This document shows positions 12,564 to 24,033 of a stretch of 64,000 nt of DNA, piece by piece. Position 1 is the first letter of the stretch, and each line of letters opens with the position of its first letter. Position numbers and translations under genes: made by a program. Source of the DNA: Monilinia fructicola (taxonomy: Eukaryota; Ascomycota; Leotiomycetes; Helotiales; Sclerotiniaceae); assembly GCA_008692225.1 (NCBI GenBank), contig VICG01000007.1:717501-781500 (forward strand). Reading direction: 5' to 3'. The notes under the pieces were generated by a model. The model was not told where the DNA came from. It did no database searches and saw nothing but the letters and a program-made list of their open reading frames with translations.

Positions 12564-13845
12564 ATGCTTTCTTCAGACTCGTCGGTGCAAAATAGTGTCC
12601 ATAGAGAATTTGGTCATGTCGATATCGAAATGTTCCCCAAGGAACATCAAGAGAAGGAGGATCTTATCCAAACACTCACCTTCACGCAGCGTTTAAAACA
12701 TTTTACTTATGGTACCTAAGCCCGAGATCTCCTCGCATACTTTGCAATACTAACATCTGGAAGCTTGGTACGCATGTTCAATGTCAACCGGAGGAGTAGC
12801 CTTCACACTCTCAGTCCTCCCCATCGAGTCGGTAGCAATCATCACACTAGGCAAAGCCATGTTCGTCATCAACATCATGGTCTTCTTGACCATCACCGCA
12901 CTCCTGATCACTCGCTTTATCATTCACCCTGGGACATTCAAACGTTCATTCACGAATCCGCATGAAGGATTCTTTTTCGCCACGGGGTGGCTCACCCTGG
13001 CCACAATGATGACAAACACGACTGCATATGGTATCCCCAACACCGGCCCCTGGCTCATCGGTGCCCTTCGAGTGGCTTTCTGGATGTATACAGTGTGTGC
13101 AACGATTCTCGCCATTGTTTACTACCACGTCCTCTTCACCGTCAAGAAGCTTGTCATCACCAACGTTCTACCAGGTTGGGTTCTTCCAATCTTCCCTGCC
13201 ATGTTGGTCGGCACTCTTGCATCCGCCATCGCCAAAACACAACCGGTCGAGTCTGCGGCACAAATGTTGGTTGCCGGTCTCACATTTCAAGGTCTGGGAA
13301 TGTTACTGGCTATCATGATGTACGGAATCTATTTCGGTCGTCTCCTTACGTCTGGACTTCCTGTCGATGCATCGCGCCCTGCCATGTTCATTGCCGTTGG
13401 ACCACCATCGTTCACGGCTCTTGCCCTCATCGGTATGGCTCAAGATGCAACCGTTACCAAAGTCTTCACCGAATACTACAACCTCCCCGGCATTACCAAT
13501 CCCGCAGCGATTCCCGATATGTTACAACTCGGTGCTCTCCTTTCCGCAATCTTCCTCTGGGCTCTCGCCTTCTGGTTCTTCGCCATTGCCACCTTTGCCG
13601 CCATCGAAGCTTTTCCCCGCAACGACTTCCATCTCAACTGGTACGCTTACGTCTTCCCCAATGTCGGGTTCACCATTGCCACGATCAAGATTGGAGAGAG
13701 GTTAAACAGCAGCTCAATACTAGGAGTCGGTGCCGCAATGGGTGTTGTCTTGTTCGTGTTATGGCTCTTGATCGTATTCAGCCACATCAAAGCCGTTACC
13801 CACAAGATGATCATGTGGCCTGGAAAGGATGAGGATGCCCATTAA
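12564..13845 (+). CDS. SLAC1/TehA (TDT) family anion or C4-dicarboxylate transporter
   Basis: Two exons, 12564-12711 and 12764-13845, with a 52 bp intron (GTACCT ... AATACTAAC ... AAG) whose removal joins HFTY to AWYACSMSTGG, giving a 409-residue protein. The MSTGG motif opens the first membrane helix of the TDT family. About ten hydrophobic segments follow, with family-typical stretches such as WLTLATMMTNT, VGPPSFTALALIGMAQ and NWYAYVFPNVGFTIATIKIG. The length is normal. Relatives move malate, sulfite or other anions across the plasma membrane (yeast Ssu1, fission yeast Mae1); the substrate here cannot be read from sequence. The N-terminal 49 residues are polar and cytosolic. The downstream Met at 12781 would remove the start of the first helix, so the spliced start is preferred. 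No frame problems. Confidence 0.9.
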
Positions 13846-15126
13846 GATTTCAATTCTCTCCCATTCTCTTCTACTTTTCTTTTTGGGGCGCAACGGCATT
13901 CACACGATGGATGGACGGACGGAGTATATAAACATTCTTTTACAAAAGTCGACCACGGGACCTTGATGGCCCCAAGGTTTAATGAGGCATTCATAGCGAC
14001 ATATAGCGGCATGGGATAGCGGGCGTTGGGTATATAATTAGAAGGGTACAAGGTCATCATCTATAGACTCGCATAGATTCGTCGGTATTAAACCGCACGA
14101 GGGATTTCACACACATCAATGTAAATATTACAGATTTTTTTTCTTTCTCTCTTGCAATACTTAGATACCACAGGGGCCCTCACCAAAAATTTGATTCGCG
14201 ATCTGATCATGTGACTTTTATCTGAATTGTAGACTTGTTGTAGCGTTGTAGAGTTGTAGAATTGCCCACGTCTGTGGAATTAGGTGTGTAAGCCCTGTTC
14301 ACCCTGGTAGGAAAGATCGATGGATCGATGGATGATGGGTCGATGGATGAAATTTCGGACGGACCACGCGTGTTTGATCATGATACAATTTTATCTGTGA
14401 TGGGATAATTACCATACCATACCATACCATACCATACCAATTTACCAAGTACACCCACGCACCCACGCCCTAACTCACCAACCCACAGACGAACGCGAAC
14501 GAACGAACGATCGATCGAACGGATGGACAGACGGACAGACGGACAGATAAATAGTACAATACAGTACAGTACAGTACAAAAGAACGCGCACCCCGCACGA
14601 TGGAATGATCGTCGAATCGAATCTGATCTCTGGGTTTTGCTTTGTTTCAGCTTGGTTGGTTGGTTGGTTGGTTGGTTGCGCTAAGTAATGTAATGTAATG
14701 TAATGTAATGTAATGTAATGTAATGTAATGAATGTGATTTACTTTGATGTAATGTAACGGAAGGTGGCGAGAGAGAGAGGGGGGGGGGATTCACAGAGAA
14801 GAGAAGAGAAGAGAAGAGCAGGAGGCTGGGTAGGCTGGGTAGGCTGGGTAAAGGTAATCGATCGCTTGCATGATTTACATCTTACCTACCTCTTACCTCT
14901 TCAAGTTCACCCACCCTTGGAAGTTCTGCGCACTGCCGGAGTTCTATAGGTTACTTATAGGCTTGTTATGTTGGTGTTGGTGTTGGTTGGGTTGGGTTAG
15001 GCGGGTTGAGTGATGTGGGGGAGGAGGAGAAGGGGGAGGAGAAGAAAGGGGGAGAGGGGCTTGAAATCGCTTTTTTGTGTTGTGGGATTGTAATCTTGTG
15101 GTTGTTTGTGATAGGGGGAGGGGTAG

Positions 15127-15180
15127 GGATAGAGATAGAGATAGAGATAGAGATAGAGATAGAGATAGAGATAGAGATAG
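15127..15180. repeat. (GATAGA)n microsatellite
   Basis: About nine copies of GATAGA followed by three ACAGAT-type variants. Translated frames here are repeat artefacts. Confidence 0.9.
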
Positions 15181-16079
15181 AAACAGATACAGATACAGAT
15201 ACATGTGCTATACTATAGTCCTAAGCGTCGTTTCGCTTGCGGATCGGGGTTTGGATCATGCCGGGGGCTGTTTATAGTTAGTTAGTTGGTTTGGTGTGGA
15301 TGGGCTCGGTCGAAGCGCTGGGTGGGGAGCGGGGTGGGAGAGAGGAGGGGGGGCGTGGTGGTGAGACGGGAGGGGTGAGGCGTGAAACGGAAACGTGAAA
15401 CGGAAGCGGAAACGGAAATTGTGGGTTGGGTTGGGTTGGGTTGTGGGTGGAGGGTGAGGGTGGAGGGCGGTGGTTGTGGGTTTGGATATGTATATATATA
15501 TATATATATTCTTTTTTTGCTGGCGGAATTGGGGGCGGGGGTTTGGGTAAGTGAGTGAGCGGGAGAGGGACGGAGAGAGGGACGGAGGGAGGGACGGAGG
15601 GAGGGAGGGGGATTGGCGTGGATGATGTGATTGATATTGTAGTTATGGAATCGTGATCACGGTGTTTGGTATCGTGGGAATTGGAAATGCGTAAGTTAGC
15701 CTTGGAGGAAGAAAGAAAGAAAGGAAGGAAGGAATGACACGGATATATACATACCACTGATACTACAAGTATACGACCAAACCGATATTTATAAGATATT
15801 TGGGGAAGTTCTGCCTTCATTGGGATGGATGAATGACTGTGTTAAGAATAGGAATTCGAATTCGATACAAGTAGTACTCGAGTATAACCTTAATGGTTCC
15901 CCGTATCTTCTCTCATCTCTTCTTATCTTAATGTACCTACAGATTTGAATCCTTTGTTGGAAGCATGAGGAGCATAAATCGATGGTTAGTTATCTTTATT
16001 AAGGATCGTAGTTTGGTCTGTCTATTGAGGTAATTGCTTATTACCTAGGTACTTGTAAGAAAGTGTTCTGGTCTTTGCT

Positions 16080-16830
16080 TATTATTACATATTATAATAT
16101 TTTTGTTATAAAAATATAATCCCTATAAAATTCATATACTCTTATATGAACTTAAGGATGTATAAACTTTTCCATTATTAATATTCAAGTTGTATTTTTT
16201 TTATAAGGAATACTATATTAAACAATGAATTATCAAAATAACTATTTAAATTTAATAGTCTTTTTTAATGATTTTTATTCGAACGTTATAAACCTTTAAT
16301 ATTTAAATTTCTATCCTTAGTATTATTTTAAGTCTATACTAGAATAAAAACTAATAAAATAAAATATTATTTAAATTCCTTTATATTATAATAAAACTTT
16401 AATTTTAGAAAATTTATATATACTAAAGGTTTATCTCTTAATTTTATTATACTTTAAAGCATTATTTATAATTTTCAATAGATTCTTTGATTTATTATTA
16501 TTTTTAGAAATAAATTCCGTTTTTTGATTAATTTTTAGCCCGTTGATAACTTAAAACAATACCTACTCGAGTAGTATAGTATTATAAAATTCCTAGATTA
16601 TATAAAGTAAGCGATTTTTATAAAACTTTTATATTCTTTAACTTTATATGCTTAGAGCTATATGTAAAAAAAATAGAGAAAAATAAATTATTTATTTTCA
16701 TATAATTTTAAGTAATCTTATATATATATGTATTTAAATTTTATAAGCTGGTTTATAATATCAAATGATTTATTAGGGGCGTTGAAAGTTAAAGAGTAAA
16801 GGATTTTAATATGAAAACGCCGGGCTGGAA
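16080..16830. repeat. A+T-rich island, probable RIP-decayed relic
   Basis: About 750 bp nearly devoid of G and C, between flanks of normal composition. No coding frame and no inverted ends were found. By composition it resembles the interiors of the MITEs in this window. Confidence 0.55.
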
Positions 16831-17700
16831 GTCTTGTACAATCTATGGATCTGATTTTAGTTATTGTTATTATTGTTGTTATTGTTATTGTTATTGTTAC
16901 TAATTATTGTTATTATTGGAATTATCAAGACACAGCTAGAGGTACATGTAGATAAATATAATTGTTAATTATAAAACTACCGGTGTTTAATCCCTCTCTC
17001 TACTCACTCATATTTTCTACAAGTTGAAAAGCCGAGGAGTCCAATCCACCACCCATTCGAGGATTAATTACATCTAATTTACATAACCTTAACCTTACTT
17101 TTACAGTACGGCAAGAGCCGTGAAATTAATCTATCCGTATATATACATGCACATCTATGCCAGCAAGCCTCTCTCTATCAAAACACAATGCTACAGTGGT
17201 ATCCCACAGATCATCCGGATAAATACGCAGAATCCGAACTTCAGCCCGAAGAAGCTGGCGTACCCCGCACTCTGACGGCGGCCGTTATTTGGGCGTGGGA
17301 AATTGCATGATGTGAGTTGTTCGGCTGTTGCCGTGTTGTAACGCATCGTTATTTGTACGCTTGGAGATTCGTATGCAGGGTGTTGGTCGAGGTCTTGGTG
17401 TGTTTGCGGGATATTTGGGCCCGATGGATGGGGCTCGGGGTGTGGTGTGGTGTGGTGTGATGTTGTGGTGTTGAGGTGCTGAGGTGCTGGGGTGAGAAAT
17501 ACGAGGTTAGAGGTAAGAAGTATGCAGGTACGATGGATGGCATTGTGGATATGGATGGTGGATGATGGATAATGGTGTATGTATGATGAGGTGGTGACAT
17601 AAGTATATGTCTATCCAACATCTCCATTTTCTCTTCTGTCAAAACTTCAGATGAGAATGAATTCAAATTGCCTTTATTAATTTCCTCACATCTATCCACG

Positions 17701-19548
17701 ATGAATCTCATCAGCAAAATCTCCTGCTTCCTACTACCAGTACTGGTGCAAGCTGCCACGGTAACCTATACAATACCATCTACTGCACCCACCAGCGCGG
17801 CCAAACTAGCTCCTGCTCCTATTGGCATATCGTAAGTCTTTCATTTCACCATATACCTTTCCTTACTGACATCCGATCAAATGACCATTTATTGACATTT
17901 TGCCAGTTTCGAATTCTTCGCTTACCCCTCGTACTTTCTAAATGTTACTGCTACCAATCAATGTTTGGCAAATTTTAAAGATTTGAGTGGGACCTGGCCA
18001 CCTATTCGCATTGGTGGTACTACGCAGTATGTGTTCATTTCTACAGGCTGAAAGGTTATGGGGACTGATTAGGTTGGTAGAGATCGTGCAACTTATGATG
18101 CGAGTACAAGCGCTTACGTCGTCTATACTGTTGCTTCGCCTACAGATGCACCAGCTTCGTTGACATTTGGTTCTAACTTTATGAAACTTGCCAACACATA
18201 TGCTGGAACTGTTGTGCTAGGTATGCTTCCTACTTCTTTTTGTAATCTGAAATGAAGAAGCAAAGGAAACACGTATCTAATTCTCTTGTATGTTGAAGGA
18301 CTTAATCGTGGTCTCAATGATATCACGAATACCATTGCAGCGGCAAAATCCGCCAAAGGTATCATGGGAAATTTGAAGGCCATTGAATTGGGCAATGAAC
18401 CAGAATGTATGTCTATCCCCACCACCTCTCTTCATTCTAGCACCAACATAACATCAAAAACAAATCTAATCTCCCACCCCCCAGATTACGTTAGCGATGG
18501 ACAACCCATTGCTTCTCCTTCCTGGACTCCCGCCATTGACGCCGCATCCCAGAATAATTGGGACATAGAAGTCGGAACTGCCCTTCAAACCACCAACATA
18601 ATCCAAGCTGGAAATTCCAACGCTTCACCACCAACTTGGGGAGCAGCCGAGCTTATCGCTAGTGGAAATGCAACCGTGAGAACTTATGTGAAAGACTATG
18701 CGCATCACAATTATCCCGGTGGAAGTGTACAGAGTTTGATGAGTCATAGTGGGATTGTAAGTAATTTGGCGCCACTTGGGACGGACGGCAAGGCTGCGAA
18801 TGCGGTGGGGAAGGAATACGTTTTGGGCGAGACTAATTCTGGTTGGTTGTTCTCTTTTTGTTGTTTGCGTTCATTTCTCTCGCATGATCTCTTACCGAAT
18901 CCTAGATGATTCGATAAACGAGATAGTACCACAGGCCAGTAAATACTGACAACCGCAACCCTAGTCGCGGGCGGAGGCGCATCATCCGTGTCCCCAACCT
19001 TCGGCGCCGCCATCTGGACTCTAGACTATGCGCTCCACGCCACCACTCTAAACATAACCACCATCTACTACCACCACGGAACCGTCGGGAAATGCTACTA
19101 CTGCTGGTGGGGACGCTACAACGCCGGAGCCCCCTACTACGGAGCCTGGCTCGCAGCAGCCGCCTTCGCAGGATCAAGCTACATCCAACAAGTCGATGCC
19201 GGTAACACCAACTACGCCACCTACGTCCTGTACGATAGTGGCAAGACTCCCATCAAGGCGGTCTTGATCAATAGTGATTATTATGATGGGACGGGCACGA
19301 GAGGGAGTCAGGTTTTCGCACTGGCGGGGTTGACTCCGGGAGGAGGCACGAAGGCAAAGAGGTTGACGGCTGCGAGTGCATTGAGCAGGGTGGATGAGGG
19401 GTCCGATCCGAGGTTTGGGGGGCAGGTCGTTGCGAATGGGACTTGTGTCGTTGGGGGGGCGGAGACTTTTGAGGTGGGGACGGTGGGGAGTACGGGGGCG
19501 GCGAGCTTTGTGCTTGCGGCGAGCGAGGCGTTGTTGGTTTATTTTTGA
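17701..19548 (+). CDS. Secreted GH79 beta-glucuronidase-type glycoside hydrolase
   Basis: Six exons: 17701-17831, 17907-18026, 18081-18220, 18299-18406, 18485-18841 and 18965-19548, all with GT-AG introns in consistent phase, giving 479 residues. The product starts with a signal peptide (MNLISKISCFLLPVLVQA). GH79 features seen: IGISFEFFAYP, PPIRIGGTTQDRATYD, the acid/base motif NEPE (Glu about residue 164) and the nucleophile motif GETNS (Glu about residue 282). Their spacing of about 118 residues fits the known fungal GH79 enzymes. A C-terminal beta domain follows, ending in LAASEALLVYF. The enzyme should act outside the cell on terminal glucuronic acid, such as on arabinogalactan proteins; the exact substrate is inferred. 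Frame and active site are intact. This could work with the GH43 enzyme on the same plant glycans. Confidence 0.92.
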
Positions 19549-20862
19549 GGGGTGAGGGTTGATAGAAGCTTAAGTAGAGTGGTGGATGAAGCACATACAA
19601 AAAACTATCTCAACAGGATTTCCTCCTTCTTAATCGCCATGCTTTTTGGCTGCCAGGCACCAGAATATTAATAGATGGATGGCCCAAGTGACCCATCATA
19701 ACCACCAAGCCAATCTAAAACTGGCAACTTGATTTTAGTGAATCTAATTACCATGCGATACTCTCTCATCCCCATTCTCTCCTTAGCAAACATCAAAATC
19801 TCAATTTATAATCCATCGCCTTTAAAAATGAAAATCTTTATTTTTATCTTTATTTTCATTTTTTCTTTATCTTCCTTTTTATTTTTTTCTTTATTTTTAT
19901 CTCTATTTTTATTTTTATTTTCATTTTTTCTTTATCTTCCTTTTTATTTTTTTCTTTATCTTTATTTTCATTTTTCATCTTTATCTTCATTTTTTTTCTT
20001 TATCTTTATTTTTATCTTCATTTAATCCCAAACAAGAAAAAGAAATACAGAGTTGTATCCAATCATCCATATTCGATATAATATATCTCCCATATCCCCT
20101 ACTACCACGCGTGCAAGTCGATATCAATCCTAGTACTGGGTTGATTGGCTTGATTCATCTTGCTGTGGTGTGTTTGTAGGGAGGAGGAGAAGGGGAATGG
20201 ATGAAGGGGGGGATTGGAATGGGGGGTGTTGGGAAGGAGGAGAGTAGACAGGTAGATGTCACTAATGGGTAAGCGAAAAGTATCTGGGGTTGTATTTGTA
20301 TTATTGTTCCTACAAGAGTTGATAAACCGAACTTCAGCTTCCATTCATACGGTTTGATTGATATTTGCTTTTCAAGGAAACAGGATTATCAATCATAGAA
20401 TCTTAATCCCGGGGAAAAGTTTCAGTTTTGTGTAGAGCTTTTATTAATTATACCGCTAAATGGTTTGTAACTTGAAGATGAGCAAAATTGAGTATTCATC
20501 TTGTAATTTAATCTTTTACAATATACTCGAGTATACTAGTTGATGAACTTTTCCATAGCTACTAAGTAGTACCTAGGTATTATCAGGGTTTCTCTGTATG
20601 ACGATTACTACATCTAGTCTTCAGAAAATGAGCGGATAAAATATCAAACAAGACGAGAACACAATCTATATTCTTTGTATTCTCTGTAGTTGAAGATCTA
20701 TCATCAACGGAGAAAATCGAACACAATGGGAATAAGATTACAATCAGGGTAGAATAGAGTGAGAATAGAATAAAAACAACCCAAGCAAAGAAATATATCA
20801 AACCAAATTATTGGCAGACATAGCACAGGCAACCCATCAACGCTACAACGCCACGAATCAAA
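19549..20862. other. Non-coding spacer with T-rich low-complexity DNA
   Basis: A TTTATTTTTATC-type pyrimidine tract at 19826-20023 dominates. No gene supported. A minus-strand frame at 20102-20344 (80 codons) has no known features. Confidence 0.6.
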
Positions 20863-21099
20863 ATGTGTACCGAGCACGTAGACTACTACCGCGCCTGCGG
20901 ATATCAATACCCTAACAAATTTGAGCCCTGTCCGGAATCGATTCGCTACGAACGACAATGCTCGAATCCTTCGCGGAGATTGGTGGCCGTCGGGGAGTGG
21001 TGCGGGCGATCGGAATGTGCTAAATGTAGAGAGAAACAGGAGGAGTTGAAGTGGGGGAGGAAGATGGATAGCAGGAGATTAAAAGTAAAGAAGCTGTAG
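20863..21099 (+). CDS. Small cysteine-rich protein of unknown function
   Basis: A single exon of 78 residues starting MCTEHVDYYRACGYQY. It has seven cysteines, including C-x-x-C (CAKC) after a GEWC motif, and a basic C-terminus (RRLKVKKL). There is no signal peptide or membrane segment, so it is probably intracellular. Short proteins of this shape (a CG..Y start, then C..C and CxxC pairs that could bind zinc) are common as conserved hypotheticals in Pezizomycotina. ATG context AAAATG is good, and composition is more GC-rich than its surroundings. The metal-binding idea is inference. Confidence 0.65.
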   Translation: MCTEHVDYYRACGYQYPNKFEPCPESIRYERQCSNPSRRLVAVGEWCGRSECAKCREKQEELKWGRKMDSRRLKVKKL

Positions 21100-21141
21100 C
21101 GATGGGAAGGACATGATGAATCTCACATATGAATTCTGTTC

Positions 21142-21450
21142 TCTCTGACTCCATAGCTCTCCTGCATGTTGACATAGCAAAAGCCTTCGGACGTGTCCTT
21201 GACCATCAAGTCCCCTACCCTCATGTGGGAGGAGACGCAAAAGAAAAGAAAAAACAATAGAAATTGGAAAATATCATAAATCTCTTGTGTTTGATCTTGA
21301 TCTCTCTTATTTCATAGCTTTTCGTCTTTTTCACATGCCAAGGATCAAGTCCCCTACGCTCGTTTAGGCCACCCCCTGAAGTGGGCCTTTTTCACACCGA
21401 AATATCAACTGTTGAATGAATTGGTGCAATTCATTGAATTTTGATATATG
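21142..21450. repeat. Solo transposon end with a diverged direct repeat and a hairpin
   Basis: 21346-21403 (AAGTCCCCTACGCTCG, then GGCC, then TTTTTCACACCGAAATAT) resembles the inverted ends of the foldback family at 3851 and 8547 but is clearly another subfamily. A diverged direct copy of the start and its flank (ATAGCT ... ATCAAGTCCCCTACCCTC) lies at about 21160-21225. Immediately inward, 21402-21448 forms a nested hairpin: ATATCAA and TTGATAT enclose TTGAATGAATTG-gtg-CAATTCATTGAA. No matching opposite end was found nearby. Confidence 0.6.
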
Positions 21451-22347
21451 GATGGTCCTTTATGTGAATTTATATATACATTCTCAAAACTCTCATTAGT
21501 TCTCCGCCGTGACTGCCTATGTGCCATAACCTCCTCCGTGATAAATAAATCAAAAGTACAATGAATCAAGTCGGAAAAGGTTCTTAACGAAATATAAACG
21601 CATACAGGTGAGTTGAAATTTGATGGTTGATCAAAGGATTGTTTGTTGATTGGTTATTTGATATTTGATAGGATTATGTTACATTTGAAGGGTTGTTCGG
21701 TAAATTACCTTCAACCCCTTTTCAAGTCGAAACGTCTACTACTATGCTATGAAATCCAAGACATTGTACTATTATGCTATATAATATTATTCTATTATAG
21801 GTCATATAATATAGAATGATAAAATCTATAGCGGAATGATGCAATCTATAATAGAATGATGATAGAGTTTATAATGGAAAGTGAAAGGGTCTACAACGAA
21901 ATGGTAGATCTAATCTACGGTGGGAGGAGTGCAACATGACGGAGAGGAGATTCTCTCTCTTGCGAGCAGATCCTATCTCATTCCAGTATAGTGAGACTTT
22001 GGGTGGCATGAAGTAAGATTGCATGCCTTTGATTTTTACGGCCTAAAAGTAACTTACCGTATATTATTATATCACAACATAACAAGGCGGGTAAAAAAGA
22101 ATAATCGCAATAATCATATCAGCGGGTAGGAGGGTTATCAATATAATATGCGAATCCACCGGTCGGTCATATGCATCTTGACTCTGAACTTGGAAGCAGG
22201 ACACTGCATGGTCATTTTCATTCTACTCCTGCGTGCCAAAGCCACCTTCGCTACACCATCATCATCTCTCATTCTGACATCCGGATAACAAACTCGATAT
22301 ATTATCACATCACCCGGCCGCAGTATCAAATTATGACTAATCATCAT
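21451..22347. other. Non-coding spacer before tRNA-Pro
   Basis: AT-rich DNA with short imperfect repeats of ATAATAGAATGATAAAATCTATA type at 21776-21905. Nothing coding is seen. Confidence 0.6.
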
Positions 22348-22429
22348 GGCCTGATAGTTCAGTGGTAGAATTCTTGCTTTGGGACTCCAAATTTGTAAGA
22401 GGTCTCCGGTTCAATCCCGGATTAGGCCC
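22348..22429 (+). tRNA. tRNA-Pro (UGG) with a 10-base intron
   Basis: The acceptor stem GGCCTGA pairs with TTAGGCC and the discriminator base is C. The D arm is GTTCAGTGGTAGAAT, the anticodon stem CTTGC/GTAAG and the T arm TCCGG-TTCAATC-CCGGA. The anticodon loop TTTGGG...T holds anticodon TGG and is split after base 37 by the intron ACTCCAAATT, whose CCAAA can pair with TTTGG, as usual for intron-bearing tRNA precursors. A T6 run follows at 22450-22456, a Pol III stop. Confidence 0.93.
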
Positions 22430-23293
22430 TAGTTATCTTCACTTTAGTCTTTTTTGATGTTCTGTGGACCGAGTGAAGTGCTTTGGAAAGGGTGAGCGAG
22501 TCTTTTGGTTTTGTGTAAGCAGGAGAGTTGATGGAAACATGATGTGAGGGACTTCACAGGAAGATGTGGAAAGGAGATTAAGTTTTTGTAGTTCATTGAG
22601 TTGGGTTGTAGGTGGTATTGCAAAGATGTCTATTTCAGAATCATATCAAGAAAGTATACAGAGATGCTGTTAGTAAAGCATCAACAATGATACTAGTTCT
22701 AGAGTATATATATCTTGACTTTCATCACTTTCTCGTTTCCCGAAGCCTGGCGATCGATATTCTCCAAGTCTTTCAGTACATTCAACCCATAGGCATTCAC
22801 CCAAGTATATCGACAGAACAACCATATCCATAATCGAGATAGAAATCCGTTTGATATCTCATCTGGACTTCTCTCGGAATTCAAAGTCGTCCACCCATAA
22901 CTCCACTCGAGTAAAATTTCTATCGTTCCCGCGGTCCGTTCATTCGGTAATTCTCCACTTGACGGAAAAGTCTTCAACTTCACCCAATCAAATTACCATT
23001 TGATGAACCATGCCCACACCTCCAAAAAACCAAAAAGAAAATATTATCAAAATGATTTCTCATTAACATCAACAAGAGAGAAATAAAGAGTCAATCATGA
23101 ATTAGATGCTCATAACATTTTGCAGATGAATAAAAATGATATCTTCCATGATGGAGTGACCTCACTAATCGACAATTCACCCAAGATACACATCCCATGT
23201 CCTCAACTTCAAACCGTTACAACTTCTCCAATTCGGAGTTATCTCTGACTATTTTCATATCAAGAGGATGCTGTGAAGAACAGCAAAAAGAGA
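22430..23293. other. Non-coding spacer between two tRNA genes
   Basis: No gene supported. Frames at 22612-22833 (+) and 22699-22983 (-) lie opposite each other and have no recognisable content. Confidence 0.6.
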
Positions 23294-23395
23294 TGATCAC
23301 TACGAGGGTCGAACTCGCGACCTTGGCGTCGCATATTGCCCTGATGAACAGAGCAGATATTAGCACCACGCTCTAACCAACTGAGCTAAGCGACC
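23294..23395 (-). tRNA. tRNA-Ile (AAU) with a 28-base intron
   Basis: On the minus strand the gene starts GGTCGCTTAGCTCAGTTGG and ends in TTCGACCCTCGTAGTGATC plus discriminator A. The anticodon stem is TGGTG/CGCCA with loop CTAATA...A. The loop is interrupted after base 37 by a 28-base intron (TCTGCTCTGTTCATCAGGGC then AATATGCG). Exon length is 74, normal. Both box A and box B are intact. Confidence 0.96.
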
Positions 23396-24033
23396 TGATT
23401 GGCTGTTTTGTATGTTAGAAGAAGCATTACTTCTGTATATATTGCTTGAATAAATATACACAGTAAAGTGTGGGTGGATTAATGAAGAGCTTTGCTCGAG
23501 GACTAACATGACCCGTGTAGACGAATTTATCCTATCCCTAAAGACGAACAGCTGGATGAATGTAGAGGAGTGTAAAGAAACAAGAGGTGGGATATATGTT
23601 TGCTATTTACCTAAGATCTCTGGTCTATTTCTCCTGAGCCATAGCCGAGTCTGAACATTCCCCAAGTCAGTTTTCACGAGACCAAGCGATTCGCGGTTTA
23701 CATTTGCATTGTTATGCCTGCGTGGACCCAGTGGTGCAGCGCATACGGGTAATTGATATATGGATGATGTTCGACATCGCAATCTCCAGTCGGCATGTTA
23801 AATCAGGCGGTTGTGAGGATGGTGGTGGCTATGTTGCTACTTATCATTCACCTCTTTATGTGATTGGAGGATACAAAACATACGTGTACGTTGTTTGCAC
23901 GACACGATTTTCGGTCAGAACAGATAATGGATATATAATATCACATGTAGCCTCCGAAGTCCGTGATTCAGGACACTTCTGTCATCCTGTTTATTTTCAT
24001 CTCATTCTATCGATCAATATCAAATTATCAGAA

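Larger units (their letters stand above)
13846..17700. other. Non-coding spacer: microsatellites and an AT island
   Basis: Left part: (ACCAT)n at 14410-14440, ACGGACAG repeats near 14523-14548, (GGTT)n at 14653-14677, (TAATG)n at 14686-14730, (GATAGA)n at 15127-15180 and GA/GGGA-rich DNA to 15620. Right part: an A+T-rich island at about 16080-16830 with no inverted ends found, probably a RIP-decayed relic. 17160-17700 is the promoter region of the GH79 gene; a CCCCGC near 17264 could be a carbon-control site, but that is weak. Confidence 0.65.

Noticed and set aside
12987..13832. 281-codon plus-strand frame overlapping the SLAC1-type gene
   Set aside because: Shadow of the real gene in another frame; rich in His, Arg and Cys with no hydrophobic pattern.
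15278..15820. Minus-strand frame of 180 codons
   Set aside because: Pro/Ser polymer from GGGA/GGGT low-complexity DNA; no domain, no conserved look.
17349..17759. Minus-strand frame of 136 codons over the GH79 start
   Set aside because: Overlaps the signal peptide exon of a well-supported gene; His/Thr/Pro-rich and repeat-derived.
19729..20025. Plus-strand frame rich in Phe, Leu and Ile that looks like a membrane protein
   Set aside because: Encoded by the T-rich low-complexity tract; hydrophobicity is a by-product.
20102..20344. Minus-strand frame of 80 codons
   Set aside because: No recognisable features; Thr/Pro/Ser-rich middle comes from a GGGA-rich tract.
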